This document shows, one piece after another, positions 28,034-37,136 of a stretch of DNA of 64,000 nt. A program made the translations under genes and the position numbers. Within the stretch, counting starts at the first letter, position 1, and the number at the start of each line of letters is the position of its first letter. This stretch comes from Sphingomonas aquatilis (lineage in GTDB: Bacteria; Pseudomonadota; Alphaproteobacteria; Sphingomonadales; Sphingomonadaceae), in NCBI RefSeq assembly GCF_014196115.1, contig NZ_JACIDB010000001.1:930001-994000 (forward strand), written 5' to 3'. Under the pieces are notes generated by a model. That model was not told the origin of the DNA. It made no database searches and saw nothing but the letters and a program-made list of their open reading frames with translations.

Positions 28034-28131
28034 TGCCGTGTCTGGTCGCTACGGTCGCGATGACGGGCGACGGGCATATATCAGGTTTCTCGCGGTAGCG
28101 GACTGCCGCGCTAACCGAGGCAAGCGGCGCG

Positions 28132-28350
28132 TTACTTCCCGCGCCCGGTCGCTTCCTGCAGCGCATCGATCCGCTTCGAGGCTTCCGCCTTGGTCAGCGT
28201 GTCGTCGAACGATTCGCCGGCTTCCTCGCTCAGCGTCTTGAGGTAGCTCGCCTGCGCACCGGTCATCGCCTCGTCGCCGGTCGTCCAGTCGTCGGGGTTC
28301 TTTTCGGCGTTGCCGGTCGGGTGGTCCTTGGGATTCTCGGTCGTGGACAT
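28132..28350 (-). CDS. DUF3072 family protein
   Basis: A 72-residue hydrophilic protein with the DUF3072 core MTGAQASYLKTLSEEAGE and LTKAEASKRIDALQ, which covers about residues 29-68. The N-terminal part is rich in Asn, Asp and Pro and probably disordered. Function of this family is not known; it is small, cytoplasmic and widespread in Proteobacteria and Actinobacteria. RBS AAGGAAG before the ATG at 28350. It lies 38 bases downstream of ald on the same strand. Confidence 0.8.
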   Translation of the reverse strand: MSTTENPKDHPTGNAEKNPDDWTTGDEAMTGAQASYLKTLSEEAGESFDDTLTKAEASKRIDALQEATGRGK

Positions 28351-28388
28351 GGGGTCTTCCTTTCAGAAGACCCCAACATTCCTGTTCC

Positions 28389-29495
28389 TTATCCGTTCCA
28401 GCCGGTGAACGGCATGTTCAGCGCCTCGGCCACCGCATGATGCGTGATCTTGCCGTGATAGACGTTGAGACCGTTGGCGAGGTGCGCGTCCGCCTTCATC
28501 GCCGCTTCCGCGCCCATGTTGGCCAGCTTGATGGCGAACGGAAGCGTCGCGTTGTTGAGCGCGAAGGTGCTGGTGCGCGCGACCGCGCCGGGCATGTTGG
28601 CGACGCAATAATGGATCACGCCGTCGACCTCGAACACCGGGTCTTCGTGGGTGGTGGCATGGCTGGTTTCGAAGCAGCCGCCCTGGTCGATGGCGATATC
28701 GACCATCACCGCGCCCCGCTTCATCGTCTTGATCATGTCGCGCGTCACGAGCTTCGGCGCCGCGGCGCCCGGCACCAGCACCGCGCCGATGACGAGATGG
28801 GCGTTCTTCACCGCCGATGCGATCGCCGCCTTCGACGCATAGGCCGTCTTGATCTGGCTGGAGAAGAACATGTCCAGCTCGGCCAGGCGATCGTTCGAAA
28901 TGTCGTAGATCGTCACGTCGGCGCGCATGCCGACCGCCATCTGCGCGGCGTTGACGCCCGACACGCCGCCACCGAGGATCGCGACCTTCGCCGGGGCGAC
29001 GCCCGGAACGCCGCCGAGCAGGACGCCGCGGCCACCCTGTTCCTTTTCGAGGTAATGCGCGCCGACCTGCACCGACATGCGGCCCGCGACCTCGCTCATC
29101 GGCTTCAGCAGCGGCAGGCCGCCCCGCGCCGCGGTGACGGTTTCGTATGCGATGCAGGTCGCGCCCGATTTCACCAGTCCTTCGGCCTGCGCCTTGTCGG
29201 CGGCGAGGTGGAGGTAGGTGAACAGCAGGTGCCGCGGTTCGAGCAGCGCGATCTCGCTCGCCTGCGGTTCCTTGACCTTCACGATCATGTCGGCGGCGGC
29301 GAAGACCGCTGCGGGATCGGCCAGGATCGTCGCACCCGCGTCGATATAATCCTGGTCCTCGAAGTCGATCCCGGAGCCGGCCTTCGTCTCGACGACGACC
29401 TCATGGCCGGCGGCGACCAGCTCGGCGACCGACGGCGGGGTCAGGCCGACGCGATATTCGTGGTTTTTGATTTCCTTGGGAACACCGATGCGCAT
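28389..29495 (-). CDS. ald: alanine dehydrogenase
   Basis: A 368-residue NAD-dependent enzyme that interconverts L-alanine and pyruvate plus ammonium. N-terminal signature [20 protein letters not shown], substrate-site Lys in VKVKEP (about 74) and His in YLHLAADK (about 96), and Rossmann motif [15 protein letters not shown] near residue 174. Length matches the family (about 371). The RBS GAGGAG precedes the ATG at 29495. A divergent Lrp/AsnC-type regulator lies 123 bases away, the classic arrangement of ald with its activator AldR. Confidence 0.96.
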   Translation of the reverse strand: MRIGVPKEIKNHEYRVGLTPPSVAELVAAGHEVVVETKAGSGIDFEDQDYIDAGATILADPAAVFAAADMIVKVKEPQASEIALLEPRHLLFTYLHLAADKAQAEGLVKSGATCIAYETVTAARGGLPLLKPMSEVAGRMSVQVGAHYLEKEQGGRGVLLGGVPGVAPAKVAILGGGVSGVNAAQMAVGMRADVTIYDISNDRLAELDMFFSSQIKTAYASKAAIASAVKNAHLVIGAVLVPGAAAPKLVTRDMIKTMKRGAVMVDIAIDQGGCFETSHATTHEDPVFEVDGVIHYCVANMPGAVARTSTFALNNATLPFAIKLANMGAEAAMKADAHLANGLNVYHGKITHHAVAEALNMPFTGWNG

Positions 29496-29548
29496 GGGAA
29501 TCTCCTCTTCTAACGGCGCTCTTACTACGCGCAGGGCGGGAGAGGCTT

Positions 29549-29561
29549 GCAATGTCATTGC
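29549..29561. promoter_or_regulatory. palindromic operator candidate between ald and the Lrp-type gene
   Basis: GCAATGTCATTGC is a perfect 6-1-6 palindrome near the middle of the 123-base divergent intergenic region. Lrp/AsnC proteins bind short dyads of this kind, so it is a likely site for the adjacent regulator. The assignment is inferred from position and symmetry. Confidence 0.55.
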
Positions 29562-29618
29562 CTATCGGCGGCCACTGCGGGATGTTCTTGCGTGGATAGT
29601 TGCCATAAAGCGAGAATC

Positions 29619-30062
29619 ATGCTCGACGCCCTAGACCAGAAGATCCTTGGCCAGTTGCTCGTCAGTTCGGACCTCACCAGCGCCGAACTGGGGGAGAAGG
29701 TGGGCCTGTCGCCCAGCGCCGCGCATCGGCGCGTCGGATCGCTCAAGGATCGCGGGCTGATCGCCGGCTTCCGCGCCGTGCTCAGCAAGGCGGCGCGCGG
29801 CAATCCCAGCGTCGTGATGGTGAACGTGACGCTGCGCGACCAGCGCGAGGAGACGATGGCCGCGTTCGAGCGCCAGATCGTCGACGTCCCCGAAATCCGC
29901 GACTGTTTTCTGATGAGCGGCGAGGCGGACTATATGCTCCACGTCGAGGTGCGGCGCGACGATACGTTCGAACGCATCCACCGCGAAACGCTGTCGCGGC
30001 TGCCCGGCGTCACCCGGCTGGCGTCGCATTTCGTGATTCGTGAGGTCTTTCGCAGGCCCTAA
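29619..30062 (+). CDS. Lrp/AsnC family transcriptional regulator
   Basis: A 147-residue regulator with an N-terminal winged helix-turn-helix (LDALDQKILGQLL, LSPSAAHRRVGSLKDRGLI, about residues 2-50). The C-terminal RAM effector domain has CFLMSGEADYMLHVEV. Divergent from ald, so it most likely senses alanine or related amino acids and activates ald, in the manner of AldR. The intergenic palindrome is its probable operator. Confidence 0.9.
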   Translation: MLDALDQKILGQLLVSSDLTSAELGEKVGLSPSAAHRRVGSLKDRGLIAGFRAVLSKAARGNPSVVMVNVTLRDQREETMAAFERQIVDVPEIRDCFLMSGEADYMLHVEVRRDDTFERIHRETLSRLPGVTRLASHFVIREVFRRP

Positions 30063-30262
30063 CTCGCGTTTGCTTCCAATGCGGTACGCGCTCGCGCGGC
30101 CGGGCAACGCGCGATGTCGGGAGACGCTGCGAGCCCTGTCTCGGGGCGGCTCATCGCCTTCCGCTGCCGTTGCTCCCGCCGTTCAGGCCATGCTAAGGCA
30201 GCGCCGATGCAACAGCTTGCGAACAACGCCGGTCGCGTACCGACGGACCGATCGAGCCGCTC

Positions 30263-32185
30263 GTGAGCAGCCCCGTACCGGCAGCCCCTCCCGACGCCCG
30301 CGCGGAGGATGAGATACCCGTTCACCACAGCGATGGCCTGCTGAAGCTGGCGGTCGGTGCGATCGGCATCGTCTTCGGCGATATCGGCACCAGCCCGCTC
30401 TACGCCTTTCGCGAAACCTTCGCCGGGCACCACAAGCTCGCGCTCGATCCGCTACACATAATGGGCGTGCTGAGCCTGATGTTCTGGTCGATGATGATCG
30501 TGGTGACGATCAAATACGTCGCCATCATCATGCGCGCCGACAATAATGGGGAAGGGGGCAGCCTGGCGCTGCTCGCCCTCGTGTCGGGGCGGACGAAGAG
30601 CAAGCGATGGTCGACCGGCATCGTGCTGCTCGGCGTCTTCGCCACCTCGCTGTTCTACGGCGATTCGATGATCACGCCTGCGGTGACCGTGCTCGGCGCG
30701 GTCGAGGGGTTGGCGATCGCAGCGCCGGCCTTTTCGGGGCTAGTGCTGCCGATCGTGCTCGCCATTCTGATCGCGCTGTTCTGGGTCCAGCGCAGCGGCA
30801 CCGCGCGAATCGGCCTGATCTTCGGGCCGATCATGCTCGTCTATTTCGGGGTGATCGCCGTGCTGGGGCTGCTCAGCGTCGTCCAGACGCCGCATGTCCT
30901 GTGGGCCTTTTCACCGCACCACGCGATCCACTTTTTCCTCGCCGATCCGGTCCGTGCGTTCCTGGCGCTCGGTTCGGTCGTACTCGCGGTGACGGGGGCG
31001 GAGGCGCTGTACGCCGATATGGGGCATTTCGGGCGCAAGCCAATCGGCTTGTCGTGGCTGGTGTTCGTGCTGCCCGCGCTGATGTGCAACTATCTGGGGC
31101 AGGGCGCGCTGCTGTTCCGCGAAGGCGAGGCGGCGCTGCGCAGCCCGTTCTACATGCTCGCGCCCGACAGCTTGCAGCTGCCGCTGGTGCTGCTGGCGAC
31201 GATGGCGGCGATCATCGCCAGCCAAGCGGTGATCTCGGGCGCCTTCTCCGTCACGCAACAGGCGATCCAGCTGGGCTTCATGCCGCGGCTGCGCATCGAA
31301 CACACGAGCGCTGCGACGGTGGGGCAGATCTACATCCCGCTCATCAACTGGCTGTTGATGACGATGGTGATCCTGCTGGTGCTGTTCTTCCGCACCTCGT
31401 CGAACCTCACCTCTGCCTATGGCATCGCGGTGACGGGGGCGATGTTCATCGATACCTGTTTGCTCGGCGTGGCGCTCACCCGGTTGTGGAATTGGCCGCT
31501 CTATGCCGCCGCGCCGCTGCTCGGCCTGTTCTTTCTGGTCGACGGTGCCTATTTCGCCGCGAACCTGACCAAGGTGCCCGATGGCGGCTGGTTCCCGCTC
31601 ATGATCGGCCTGATCGTCTTCACCTTCCTGACGACCTGGTCGAAGGGGCGAACGCTGATGATGGAGCGGCTGCGCGAGGCGGCGATGCCGACCAAGGTGT
31701 TCATCACCTCCGCGATCAATTCGGCAAGCCGCGTGTCGGGGACGGCGGTGTTCATGACCTCCAGCGCCGATGGCGTGCCGCACGCGCTGCTCCACAATCT
31801 GAAGCACAACAAGGTGCTGCACGAGCGGATCATCCTGCTGACGGTGAAGATCGTTCAGCAGCCCTATTGGCCCGAAACCGACCGCGCCACGCGCGAGGAG
31901 ATGGGCGAGGGCTTCTACCGCCTCGTCCTGCGCTACGGCTTCATGGAAGAGGTGGACGTGCCCGCGGCGCTGAAGCGCGTCCATGGCTGCGGCACCGATT
32001 TCAAGATGATGGACACCAGCTTCTTCCTGTCGCGGCAGACGCTGCTTGCCTCGGAACGGCCAGGCATGATGCTGTGGCGCGAAAAGCTGTTCGCCTGGAT
32101 GCTGCGCAACGCCGAAAGCGCGATGGAATTCTTCCGCCTGCCGACGAATCGCGTGGTCGAGTTGGGCAGCCAGGTGGAGATTTGA
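30263..32185 (+). CDS. kup: KUP-family potassium uptake transporter
   Basis: A 640-residue proton-coupled potassium symporter. It has the KUP signature [17 protein letters not shown] near residue 35, about twelve membrane segments, and a cytoplasmic C-terminal domain from about residue 460. GTG start. The upstream 200 bases hold no gene that can be supported. The stop overlaps the next start within TTGA, so the following small gene is translationally coupled. Confidence 0.95.
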   Translation: MSSPVPAAPPDARAEDEIPVHHSDGLLKLAVGAIGIVFGDIGTSPLYAFRETFAGHHKLALDPLHIMGVLSLMFWSMMIVVTIKYVAIIMRADNNGEGGSLALLALVSGRTKSKRWSTGIVLLGVFATSLFYGDSMITPAVTVLGAVEGLAIAAPAFSGLVLPIVLAILIALFWVQRSGTARIGLIFGPIMLVYFGVIAVLGLLSVVQTPHVLWAFSPHHAIHFFLADPVRAFLALGSVVLAVTGAEALYADMGHFGRKPIGLSWLVFVLPALMCNYLGQGALLFREGEAALRSPFYMLAPDSLQLPLVLLATMAAIIASQAVISGAFSVTQQAIQLGFMPRLRIEHTSAATVGQIYIPLINWLLMTMVILLVLFFRTSSNLTSAYGIAVTGAMFIDTCLLGVALTRLWNWPLYAAAPLLGLFFLVDGAYFAANLTKVPDGGWFPLMIGLIVFTFLTTWSKGRTLMMERLREAAMPTKVFITSAINSASRVSGTAVFMTSSADGVPHALLHNLKHNKVLHERIILLTVKIVQQPYWPETDRATREEMGEGFYRLVLRYGFMEEVDVPAALKRVHGCGTDFKMMDTSFFLSRQTLLASERPGMMLWREKLFAWMLRNAESAMEFFRLPTNRVVELGSQVEI

Positions 32186-32691
32186 GCGAGCCGGCGCCCA
32201 TCATCGTGACGGCCCTGTTCGGGCGGCGCGACCAGGGCTGGTTCGATGCGCAGCGGGCGGCGCACTTCCCGCCCGAACGCAACGTGCTGGCCGCGCATCT
32301 GACGCTGTTCCATCACCTGCCGCCCTCGGCAGAGGGTGAGATCAAGCATCGCCTGAACGGCCTCACCCGCGGCGTGCGAGCGCCGCAGGCGCGCGTCGGC
32401 GGGCTGATGTCGCTGGGGCGCGGTGTCGCCTATCGGATCGAATCGCCCGATCTGGTCGCGATCCGGCGCGATCTGGCCGACGCTTTCGCGGGCCTGCTGA
32501 CGCCGCAGGATGCTGGCGGCTGGCGTCCGCACGTCACCATCCAGAACAAGGTCCAGCCCAATATCGCGAAGCTGCTGCTGACCGCTTTGTCGCGCGATTT
32601 CGCCCCCCGCGACGTCGAAATCGCGGGGCTGGCGGCATGGTGGTATCGTGGCGGTCCATGGGAAGCACTTTCCCGTCACATGTTCGCTTGA
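32182..32691 (+). CDS. 2'-5' RNA ligase family protein
   Basis: A 169-residue protein of the 2H phosphoesterase superfamily. Its two catalytic motifs are HLTLFHHL (about residue 39) and HVTIQNKV (about 115). Members act as RNA 2',3'-cyclic phosphodiesterases or ligases on tRNA ends and similar substrates. The TTG start overlaps the kup stop and has GGTGGAG upstream. It precedes a tRNA gene by 44 bases; this closeness is probably incidental. Confidence 0.8.
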   Translation: MSEPAPIIVTALFGRRDQGWFDAQRAAHFPPERNVLAAHLTLFHHLPPSAEGEIKHRLNGLTRGVRAPQARVGGLMSLGRGVAYRIESPDLVAIRRDLADAFAGLLTPQDAGGWRPHVTIQNKVQPNIAKLLLTALSRDFAPRDVEIAGLAAWWYRGGPWEALSRHMFA

Positions 32692-32735
32692 CGAGGGCTG
32701 CATCCCGCTCCTATAGGCGCCCCTCCACACGGCGG

Positions 32736-32812
32736 GGCGGAGTAGCTCAGCTGGTTAGAGCACGGGAATCATAATCCTGGGGTCGGGGGTTCAAGTCCCT
32801 CCTCCGCTACCA
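32736..32812 (+). tRNA. tRNA-Met (anticodon CAU)
   Basis: A 77-base cloverleaf with acceptor GGCGGAG, whose first pair is G-U, D arm GCTCAGCTGGTTAGAGC, anticodon stem CGGGA/TCCTG with loop ATCATAA, T arm GGGGGTTCAAGTCCC, and an encoded CCA. It matches the elongator Met type. A C34-modified tRNA-Ile2 is a formal alternative with the same anticodon but does not fit the acceptor and D-arm bases well. Confidence 0.93.
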
Positions 32813-32909
32813 CATCGGTAGCGCCGCGCGTGTGACACCATCGACAGACGGAACGCTTTGTTCACCATTGCCGTGCGATGGCATAGGCCGGTTGGTTCGG
32901 GTCGCGTCG

Positions 32910-33203
32910 ATGCCCTATCACTTTTCCAATGAACGTCGGACCGCCGATCGGCGGGTCGCCAAGCAGCCCCATGCGGGGCCCGAGCGTCGTCTTGCGGAGC
33001 GCCGGGCGACCGAGGTGAAGCTGGTCCGCAAGCCGCAGCCGATGCATCGCGGCGTGTTGTGGGCGGCGGTTCTGATGGTGCTGGTCCTGTCCGACAGCGT
33101 ATGGCTCGACGGGGCGTATCGCCACATGGTGACGGGCGGCATCGCCGGCTGGGTCGCCAGCGTGCGCTATTGGTCCGATCACGTCTGGGATTGGCGCGCC
33201 TAG
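32910..33203 (+). CDS. small single-pass membrane protein
   Basis: A 97-residue protein. The first 45 residues are very basic and hydrophilic (NERRTADRRVAKQPH and ERRLAERRATE). One membrane segment follows (GVLWAAVLMVLVLSDSVWL) and then a short aromatic C terminus. A cytoplasmic basic N terminus with a periplasmic C terminus is likely. The RBS is poor and an earlier in-frame start at 32832 exists. Its end overlaps the end of the convergent fdhD by four bases. Family not recognised. Confidence 0.5.
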   Translation: MPYHFSNERRTADRRVAKQPHAGPERRLAERRATEVKLVRKPQPMHRGVLWAAVLMVLVLSDSVWLDGAYRHMVTGGIAGWVASVRYWSDHVWDWRA

Positions 33204-33991
33204 GCGAACGCCCCGAACGGATCGTTCATCACCAGCATCGCGTCGGACCGCGCGAGTGCGATCAGCGTCAGGCCGTGTGCGCGGGCGTGGTCCAGCGCTA
33301 AGCTGGTGGGGGCGGAGATGCCGACCAGCAGCGGCGCTGCGGCGACCAGCGCCTTGTCCGCCATTTCGAAGCTGATGCGCGACGTGACGAGCGTGAAGGC
33401 TGAGCCTGCGCTCGCGTGTGCCTGCGCGCCGATCAGCTTGTCGAGCGCATTGTGGCGGCCGACATCCTCAAAGATCGCCGCGATCGCGCCATCGGCGGTG
33501 CAGGCGGCGGCGGCATGGACGGCGCCTGTCGCGGCGTTGAGGCGCTGGTGCGCGCGAATCGCCGCCAGCGCGGCAAAGATCGCGGCCGGCTCGACGACAG
33601 GGCAGGGAGGCCGCTGGCGCACGGGTCGGGCAAGCTGTTCCAGGCTGGCGATCCCGCACAGGCCGCATCCGGTATCGCTGCTGCGATGGCGGACGCGGTC
33701 GTGGATGCGGGGGCGGCAGTGCGCGGCGAGCGCAACGCGGACGATCCATCCCGCCTCGGCCGCGAACACGTCGATATCCTCCACGTCGGCCGCGGTGTCG
33801 GCGAGGCGTTCGGTCAGCATGAAGCCGAGCGCGAAGACGTCGAGGTCGCGCGGCGTCATCATCATCACCGCATAGCCCAGCCCATCGACCTCGATCGCGA
33901 CGGGGGCCTCGACCGCGACGTCGCGCAGACCCGTCGTCGCCCGGCGATCGGCGTGGAGCACCCGGATTGGCTCGGGCCGCGATACGCTCAC
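33200..33991 (-). CDS. fdhD: formate dehydrogenase accessory sulfurtransferase FdhD
   Basis: A 263-residue protein that transfers sulfur from a cysteine desulfurase to the molybdenum cofactor of formate dehydrogenase-type enzymes. The essential CxxC is Cys109/Cys112 in TGCGLCGIA, and the cofactor-binding part has EDVGRHNALDKLIG. The GTG start overlaps the mobA stop (GTGA). With mobA and the molybdenum oxidoreductase upstream it forms a dedicated enzyme-plus-maturation operon. Confidence 0.93.
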   Translation of the reverse strand: MSVSRPEPIRVLHADRRATTGLRDVAVEAPVAIEVDGLGYAVMMMTPRDLDVFALGFMLTERLADTAADVEDIDVFAAEAGWIVRVALAAHCRPRIHDRVRHRSSDTGCGLCGIASLEQLARPVRQRPPCPVVEPAAIFAALAAIRAHQRLNAATGAVHAAAACTADGAIAAIFEDVGRHNALDKLIGAQAHASAGSAFTLVTSRISFEMADKALVAAAPLLVGISAPTSLALDHARAHGLTLIALARSDAMLVMNDPFGAFA

Positions 33992-34491
33992 AGCGCGGCA
34001 AGATCCTCGGGCGTGTTGACGTTGGCGATCCGTTCCGGGGTGGCGATCGGCAGCGCGCCGATCTGCTGCGCCCAGCCGCGCACCGCGCGTCGCGCGTCAT
34101 GCGCGATATGGTCGACGAGCGCGTCGGCGAGGTCGGCGGGCCAGTGGCCGATGACCGGCGCGTCGCTGCAATAACTGGGCGCGCGGCGCAGCAGCGCGGC
34201 GACGAGCGCCTCGGGCAGGGACGGCGTGTCGCAGGGCACCGTCAAGACGCTGTCGAAGCCCTGCGACGCTGCATAGTGCAACGCGCCCGCGATGCCGCCG
34301 AGCGGCCCGAGGCCGGGGGCCGGGCGATCCGCGATCCCACCCTCACGCCCCACGACGACCACCGCATCGGTCCAGCGTGCGCAGGCGTCGCGGACGTGCG
34401 ACAGTAGCGGCCGGCCGTCCCACAAGGCGGCGGCCTTGTCGCTGCCGAAGCGGCTCGATTGGCCGCCGGCGAGGATCGCAGCGAGGATCAG
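33988..34491 (-). CDS. mobA: molybdenum cofactor guanylyltransferase MobA
   Basis: Transfers GMP from GTP to molybdopterin to make the MGD cofactor. The nucleotide-binding motif LAGGQSSRFGSDKA is at the very N terminus, with TVPCDTP further on for metal binding. The start is unusual. The conserved protein begins at or right after a CTG at 34491 that overlaps the upstream stop as CTGA and is preceded by GGAGAAGG. No ATG, GTG or TTG occurs in frame there; the nearest is an ATG at 34581, which would add 30 unconserved residues inside the previous gene. Short for the family (167 residues). Confidence 0.8.
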   Translation of the reverse strand: MILAAILAGGQSSRFGSDKAAALWDGRPLLSHVRDACARWTDAVVVVGREGGIADRPAPGLGPLGGIAGALHYAASQGFDSVLTVPCDTPSLPEALVAALLRRAPSYCSDAPVIGHWPADLADALVDHIAHDARRAVRGWAQQIGALPIATPERIANVNTPEDLAAL

Positions 34492-36776
34492 GCCGCCTTC
34501 TCCACTCGCACCGGCACGGATTTCCCCGCCGGAACATGGCTTTGTTCGGCCTTGTGTGTGACCGGCATCAGGATGTTGCATTCGGGGTAATAGCCACCCA
34601 GGCAGCCGCGCGGAATGTCATAGGGCACGACCAGCAGACCATCGACGCGCTTGTCGCCGTTCGTGCCCTCGTCGCCGACCAGATCGACCTTGTCGTGCTC
34701 GGCCAGGCCCAGCTCCGCCATGTCGGCGCGGTTCATCAGCACGACGTCGCGCGTGCCTTTGATGCCGCGGAACCGGTCGTGATAGCCATAGACGGTCGTG
34801 TTGAATTGGTCGTTCGAGCGCAGCGTCATCAGGCGGAAGCGGCCGGGGGCGTCCTTGAAACCTGTGGCGTTCAACGCGCTCGGTACGTTGAATTCGGCGC
34901 GGCCGCTGTCGGTGAGCCATTGGCGGTGGGCGGCGGGCACACCCTTCCAGAAGCCGCCGGGGATCCACATCCGCTCGTTGAAGCGGGCGAACTTGTCCGG
35001 ATAGGTCGCCTCGATCGCATCGCGCACGAGGCCGTAATCGCCGACCCAGGCGTCCCAATCCACCTTCGGGTTGGGATCGAGCGTCGCCTTGGCGATGCCG
35101 GCGAGGATCGCGGGTTCGCTGAGCAGCGTCTCCGCCGCCGGCGTCGCGCGGCCGCGGCTGCCATAGATGCGGCTAAAACTGTCCTCCATCGTCACCGCCT
35201 GCGGGCCGGTTGCCTGTTCGTCGGTCTCGATCCGGCCCAGGCAGGGGAGAAGGTAGCAGGTCTTGCCGGGCAACAGATGCGTGCGATTAAGCTTGGTCGC
35301 GATGCTGACGGTGAGGTCGAGCGTCTGCCATGCCGGCTCGATCCGTGCGGTATCGGGCACCGCGCGGGCGAGGTTGCCGCCCAGGCCCAGGAACGCCTGC
35401 GCGCTGCCGTCGATGATATGCTCGCACGCTTCGACCGTATCCCAGCCCTTGTCGCGCGGGGGTTCGAAGTCATACAGCTGCTGCAGCCGGTCGAGCGGGG
35501 CGAGCTCGGGCTTTTCGGTGATGCCGACGGTGCGCTGGCCCTGCACGTTGCTGTGGCCGCGGACTGGGCCGAAGCCGGCGCCGGGCTTGCCGACGTTGCC
35601 GCGCAGCAGCATCAGGTTCACCAGCGTGTGGAGGTTGTCGATGCCGTGAACGTGCTGGGTCAGGCCCATGCCGTAGACGCAGATGACCCGCTTCGATTTG
35701 GCGTAGACGGCCCCGGCAGCCTCCATGTCCTGACGGGTTATGCCGCTTTCATGCTCCAGCGTTGCCCAGTCGGTCGCGCGGACCATGTCGGCGAACGCCT
35801 CGAACCCCGTCGTATGTTCGGCGATGAAGGCATGGTCGAGGATCGCGGGGGCGTTGATCCGCTGGCACTGGTCGTCCGCTTCGATGACGTATTTGCAGAT
35901 GCCGACCAAAGCGGCGATGTCGCCGCCGGCCTTCACCTGGTGATATTGCGTGGCGATCGGTGTCGACTTGCGCGTCGCCATCTCGATCGGGTTCTGCGGA
36001 TCGGTAAAGCGTTCGAGGCCGCGTTCCTTCAGCGGGTTGAACACCACGATCTCGACGCCCCGCTTGGCGCAACTGCGCAAGGGGTGGAGAAAGCGGGGTG
36101 AGTTCACCCCCGGATTCTGGCCGAAATAGAAAATAGCGTCACACTGGTCGTAATCCGACAAATGGATCGTGCCGACGGGCGAACCAATTGCAGACTTGAG
36201 GCCGACCGACGTCGTCTCGTGACACATGTTGGACGAATCGGGCAGGTTCTGGCTGCCGTACAGGCGCGCCATCAACGCCCACATGTAGCTCGTTTCCAGA
36301 CTCGCGCGGCCGGATGCGTAGAAGATCACCTTCTTGGGATCGTAGCGCTTCAGATGCGTGCCGATATCGGCAAACGCCTCCGCCCAGCTGACCGCGACAT
36401 AGCGATCGGTGGCGGCATCATATTTCATCGGATGCGTCAGGCGCCCGGCCTGTTCGAGGTCGTAATCCTTCCATCCGCGCAAGTCGCTGACGGTATGCTT
36501 CGTGAAGAATTCGGGCGTGGTGCGATAGGTGGTCAGCTCCCACGCGGTGGCCTTCGCGCCGTTTTCGCAGAATTCGGCGATATGCGGATGCGCCGGCTTC
36601 CCCCAAGCGCACGAGACACACATGACGCCCCCGGGCTTGTTTAGCCGCGTCAGCTCGCGCGCGGTTTCCGGCCGCACCTTCTCGCGAAGGTTGATCTCCG
36701 CAACCGACTTCATCGATCCCCAGCCACCGGCGGGACCGGTGTAAGGTTCGGTGCTGATCGTCTGGTCGTCGCTCAC
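34488..36776 (-). CDS. YdeP/FdhF-like molybdopterin oxidoreductase, alpha subunit
   Basis: A 762-residue molybdenum bis-MGD enzyme of the YdeP-like formate dehydrogenase family. The N-terminal cluster-binding stretch CVSCAWGKPAHPHIAEFCENG has the YdeP spacing. The probable molybdenum ligand Cys is in SSNMCHETTSVG (where FdhF has selenocysteine). Later segments for cofactor binding are GQNPGVNSPR, GLTQHVHGIDN and the C-terminal PRGCLGGYYPE. No Tat signal, so cytoplasmic. GTG start at 36776 with GGAGG nine bases upstream gives the usual family length; an in-frame ATG at 36932 adds an unrelated 52 residues. YdeP homologues are linked to acid resistance, but the true substrate is unknown. Confidence 0.87.
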   Translation of the reverse strand: MSDDQTISTEPYTGPAGGWGSMKSVAEINLREKVRPETARELTRLNKPGGVMCVSCAWGKPAHPHIAEFCENGAKATAWELTTYRTTPEFFTKHTVSDLRGWKDYDLEQAGRLTHPMKYDAATDRYVAVSWAEAFADIGTHLKRYDPKKVIFYASGRASLETSYMWALMARLYGSQNLPDSSNMCHETTSVGLKSAIGSPVGTIHLSDYDQCDAIFYFGQNPGVNSPRFLHPLRSCAKRGVEIVVFNPLKERGLERFTDPQNPIEMATRKSTPIATQYHQVKAGGDIAALVGICKYVIEADDQCQRINAPAILDHAFIAEHTTGFEAFADMVRATDWATLEHESGITRQDMEAAGAVYAKSKRVICVYGMGLTQHVHGIDNLHTLVNLMLLRGNVGKPGAGFGPVRGHSNVQGQRTVGITEKPELAPLDRLQQLYDFEPPRDKGWDTVEACEHIIDGSAQAFLGLGGNLARAVPDTARIEPAWQTLDLTVSIATKLNRTHLLPGKTCYLLPCLGRIETDEQATGPQAVTMEDSFSRIYGSRGRATPAAETLLSEPAILAGIAKATLDPNPKVDWDAWVGDYGLVRDAIEATYPDKFARFNERMWIPGGFWKGVPAAHRQWLTDSGRAEFNVPSALNATGFKDAPGRFRLMTLRSNDQFNTTVYGYHDRFRGIKGTRDVVLMNRADMAELGLAEHDKVDLVGDEGTNGDKRVDGLLVVPYDIPRGCLGGYYPECNILMPVTHKAEQSHVPAGKSVPVRVEKAA

Positions 36777-36961
36777 GTCGCAGTCCCTCCGCTCGTCCGG
36801 ACGCCAACGTCCCGCCCGGCGGTTGGATGCATGCCGCATGCCACGGCTTATGTACACGCCATCCGATATCTTATCACACGCCTGCCGGCCGGCGCATGGC
36901 CAAACCCCACAATTTGAAGCAGCTCCGCGCAAATTGGTATTGTATTGATCTGAAAGGAATG

Positions 36962-36978
36962 AGAACCACGATGGTTCT
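36962..36978. promoter_or_regulatory. palindrome in the TonB receptor upstream region
   Basis: AGAACCA-CGA-TGGTTCT is a perfect 7-bp inverted repeat about 160 bases before the receptor start. A second, shorter dyad GGTTT/AAACC (36986-37000) follows. The 360-base gap between the divergent oxidoreductase and receptor genes otherwise holds no gene. It is AT-richer than its surroundings and likely contains both promoters. The palindrome could bind a repressor; which one is unknown. Confidence 0.4.
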
Positions 36979-37136
36979 GAGGGGTGGTTTCAAACAAACC
37001 GCAAGCAAATAAGGGGCGCTATGCTGTCCTTTATTGTTGGCCGTAACCGGGTGACCCGTGGCGATGACACACGGACATTCGCGCTGATCGGTCGCGGCGA
37101 AATGCAATCATCCCCGGATCACGAAGGGGAAAGAAG

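Noticed and set aside
30063..30262. Possible small gene before kup
   Set aside because: Short frames here lack an RBS and have shadow-like composition; the stretch most likely holds the kup promoter and leader.
32736..32812. tRNA-Ile2 with modified CAU anticodon
   Set aside because: Body sequence fits the elongator Met type; not fully excluded without comparison to the rest of the tRNA set.
34377..36101. Plus-strand open frame opposite the molybdenum oxidoreductase
   Set aside because: Antisense of a gene with clear catalytic motifs; composition typical of a shadow.
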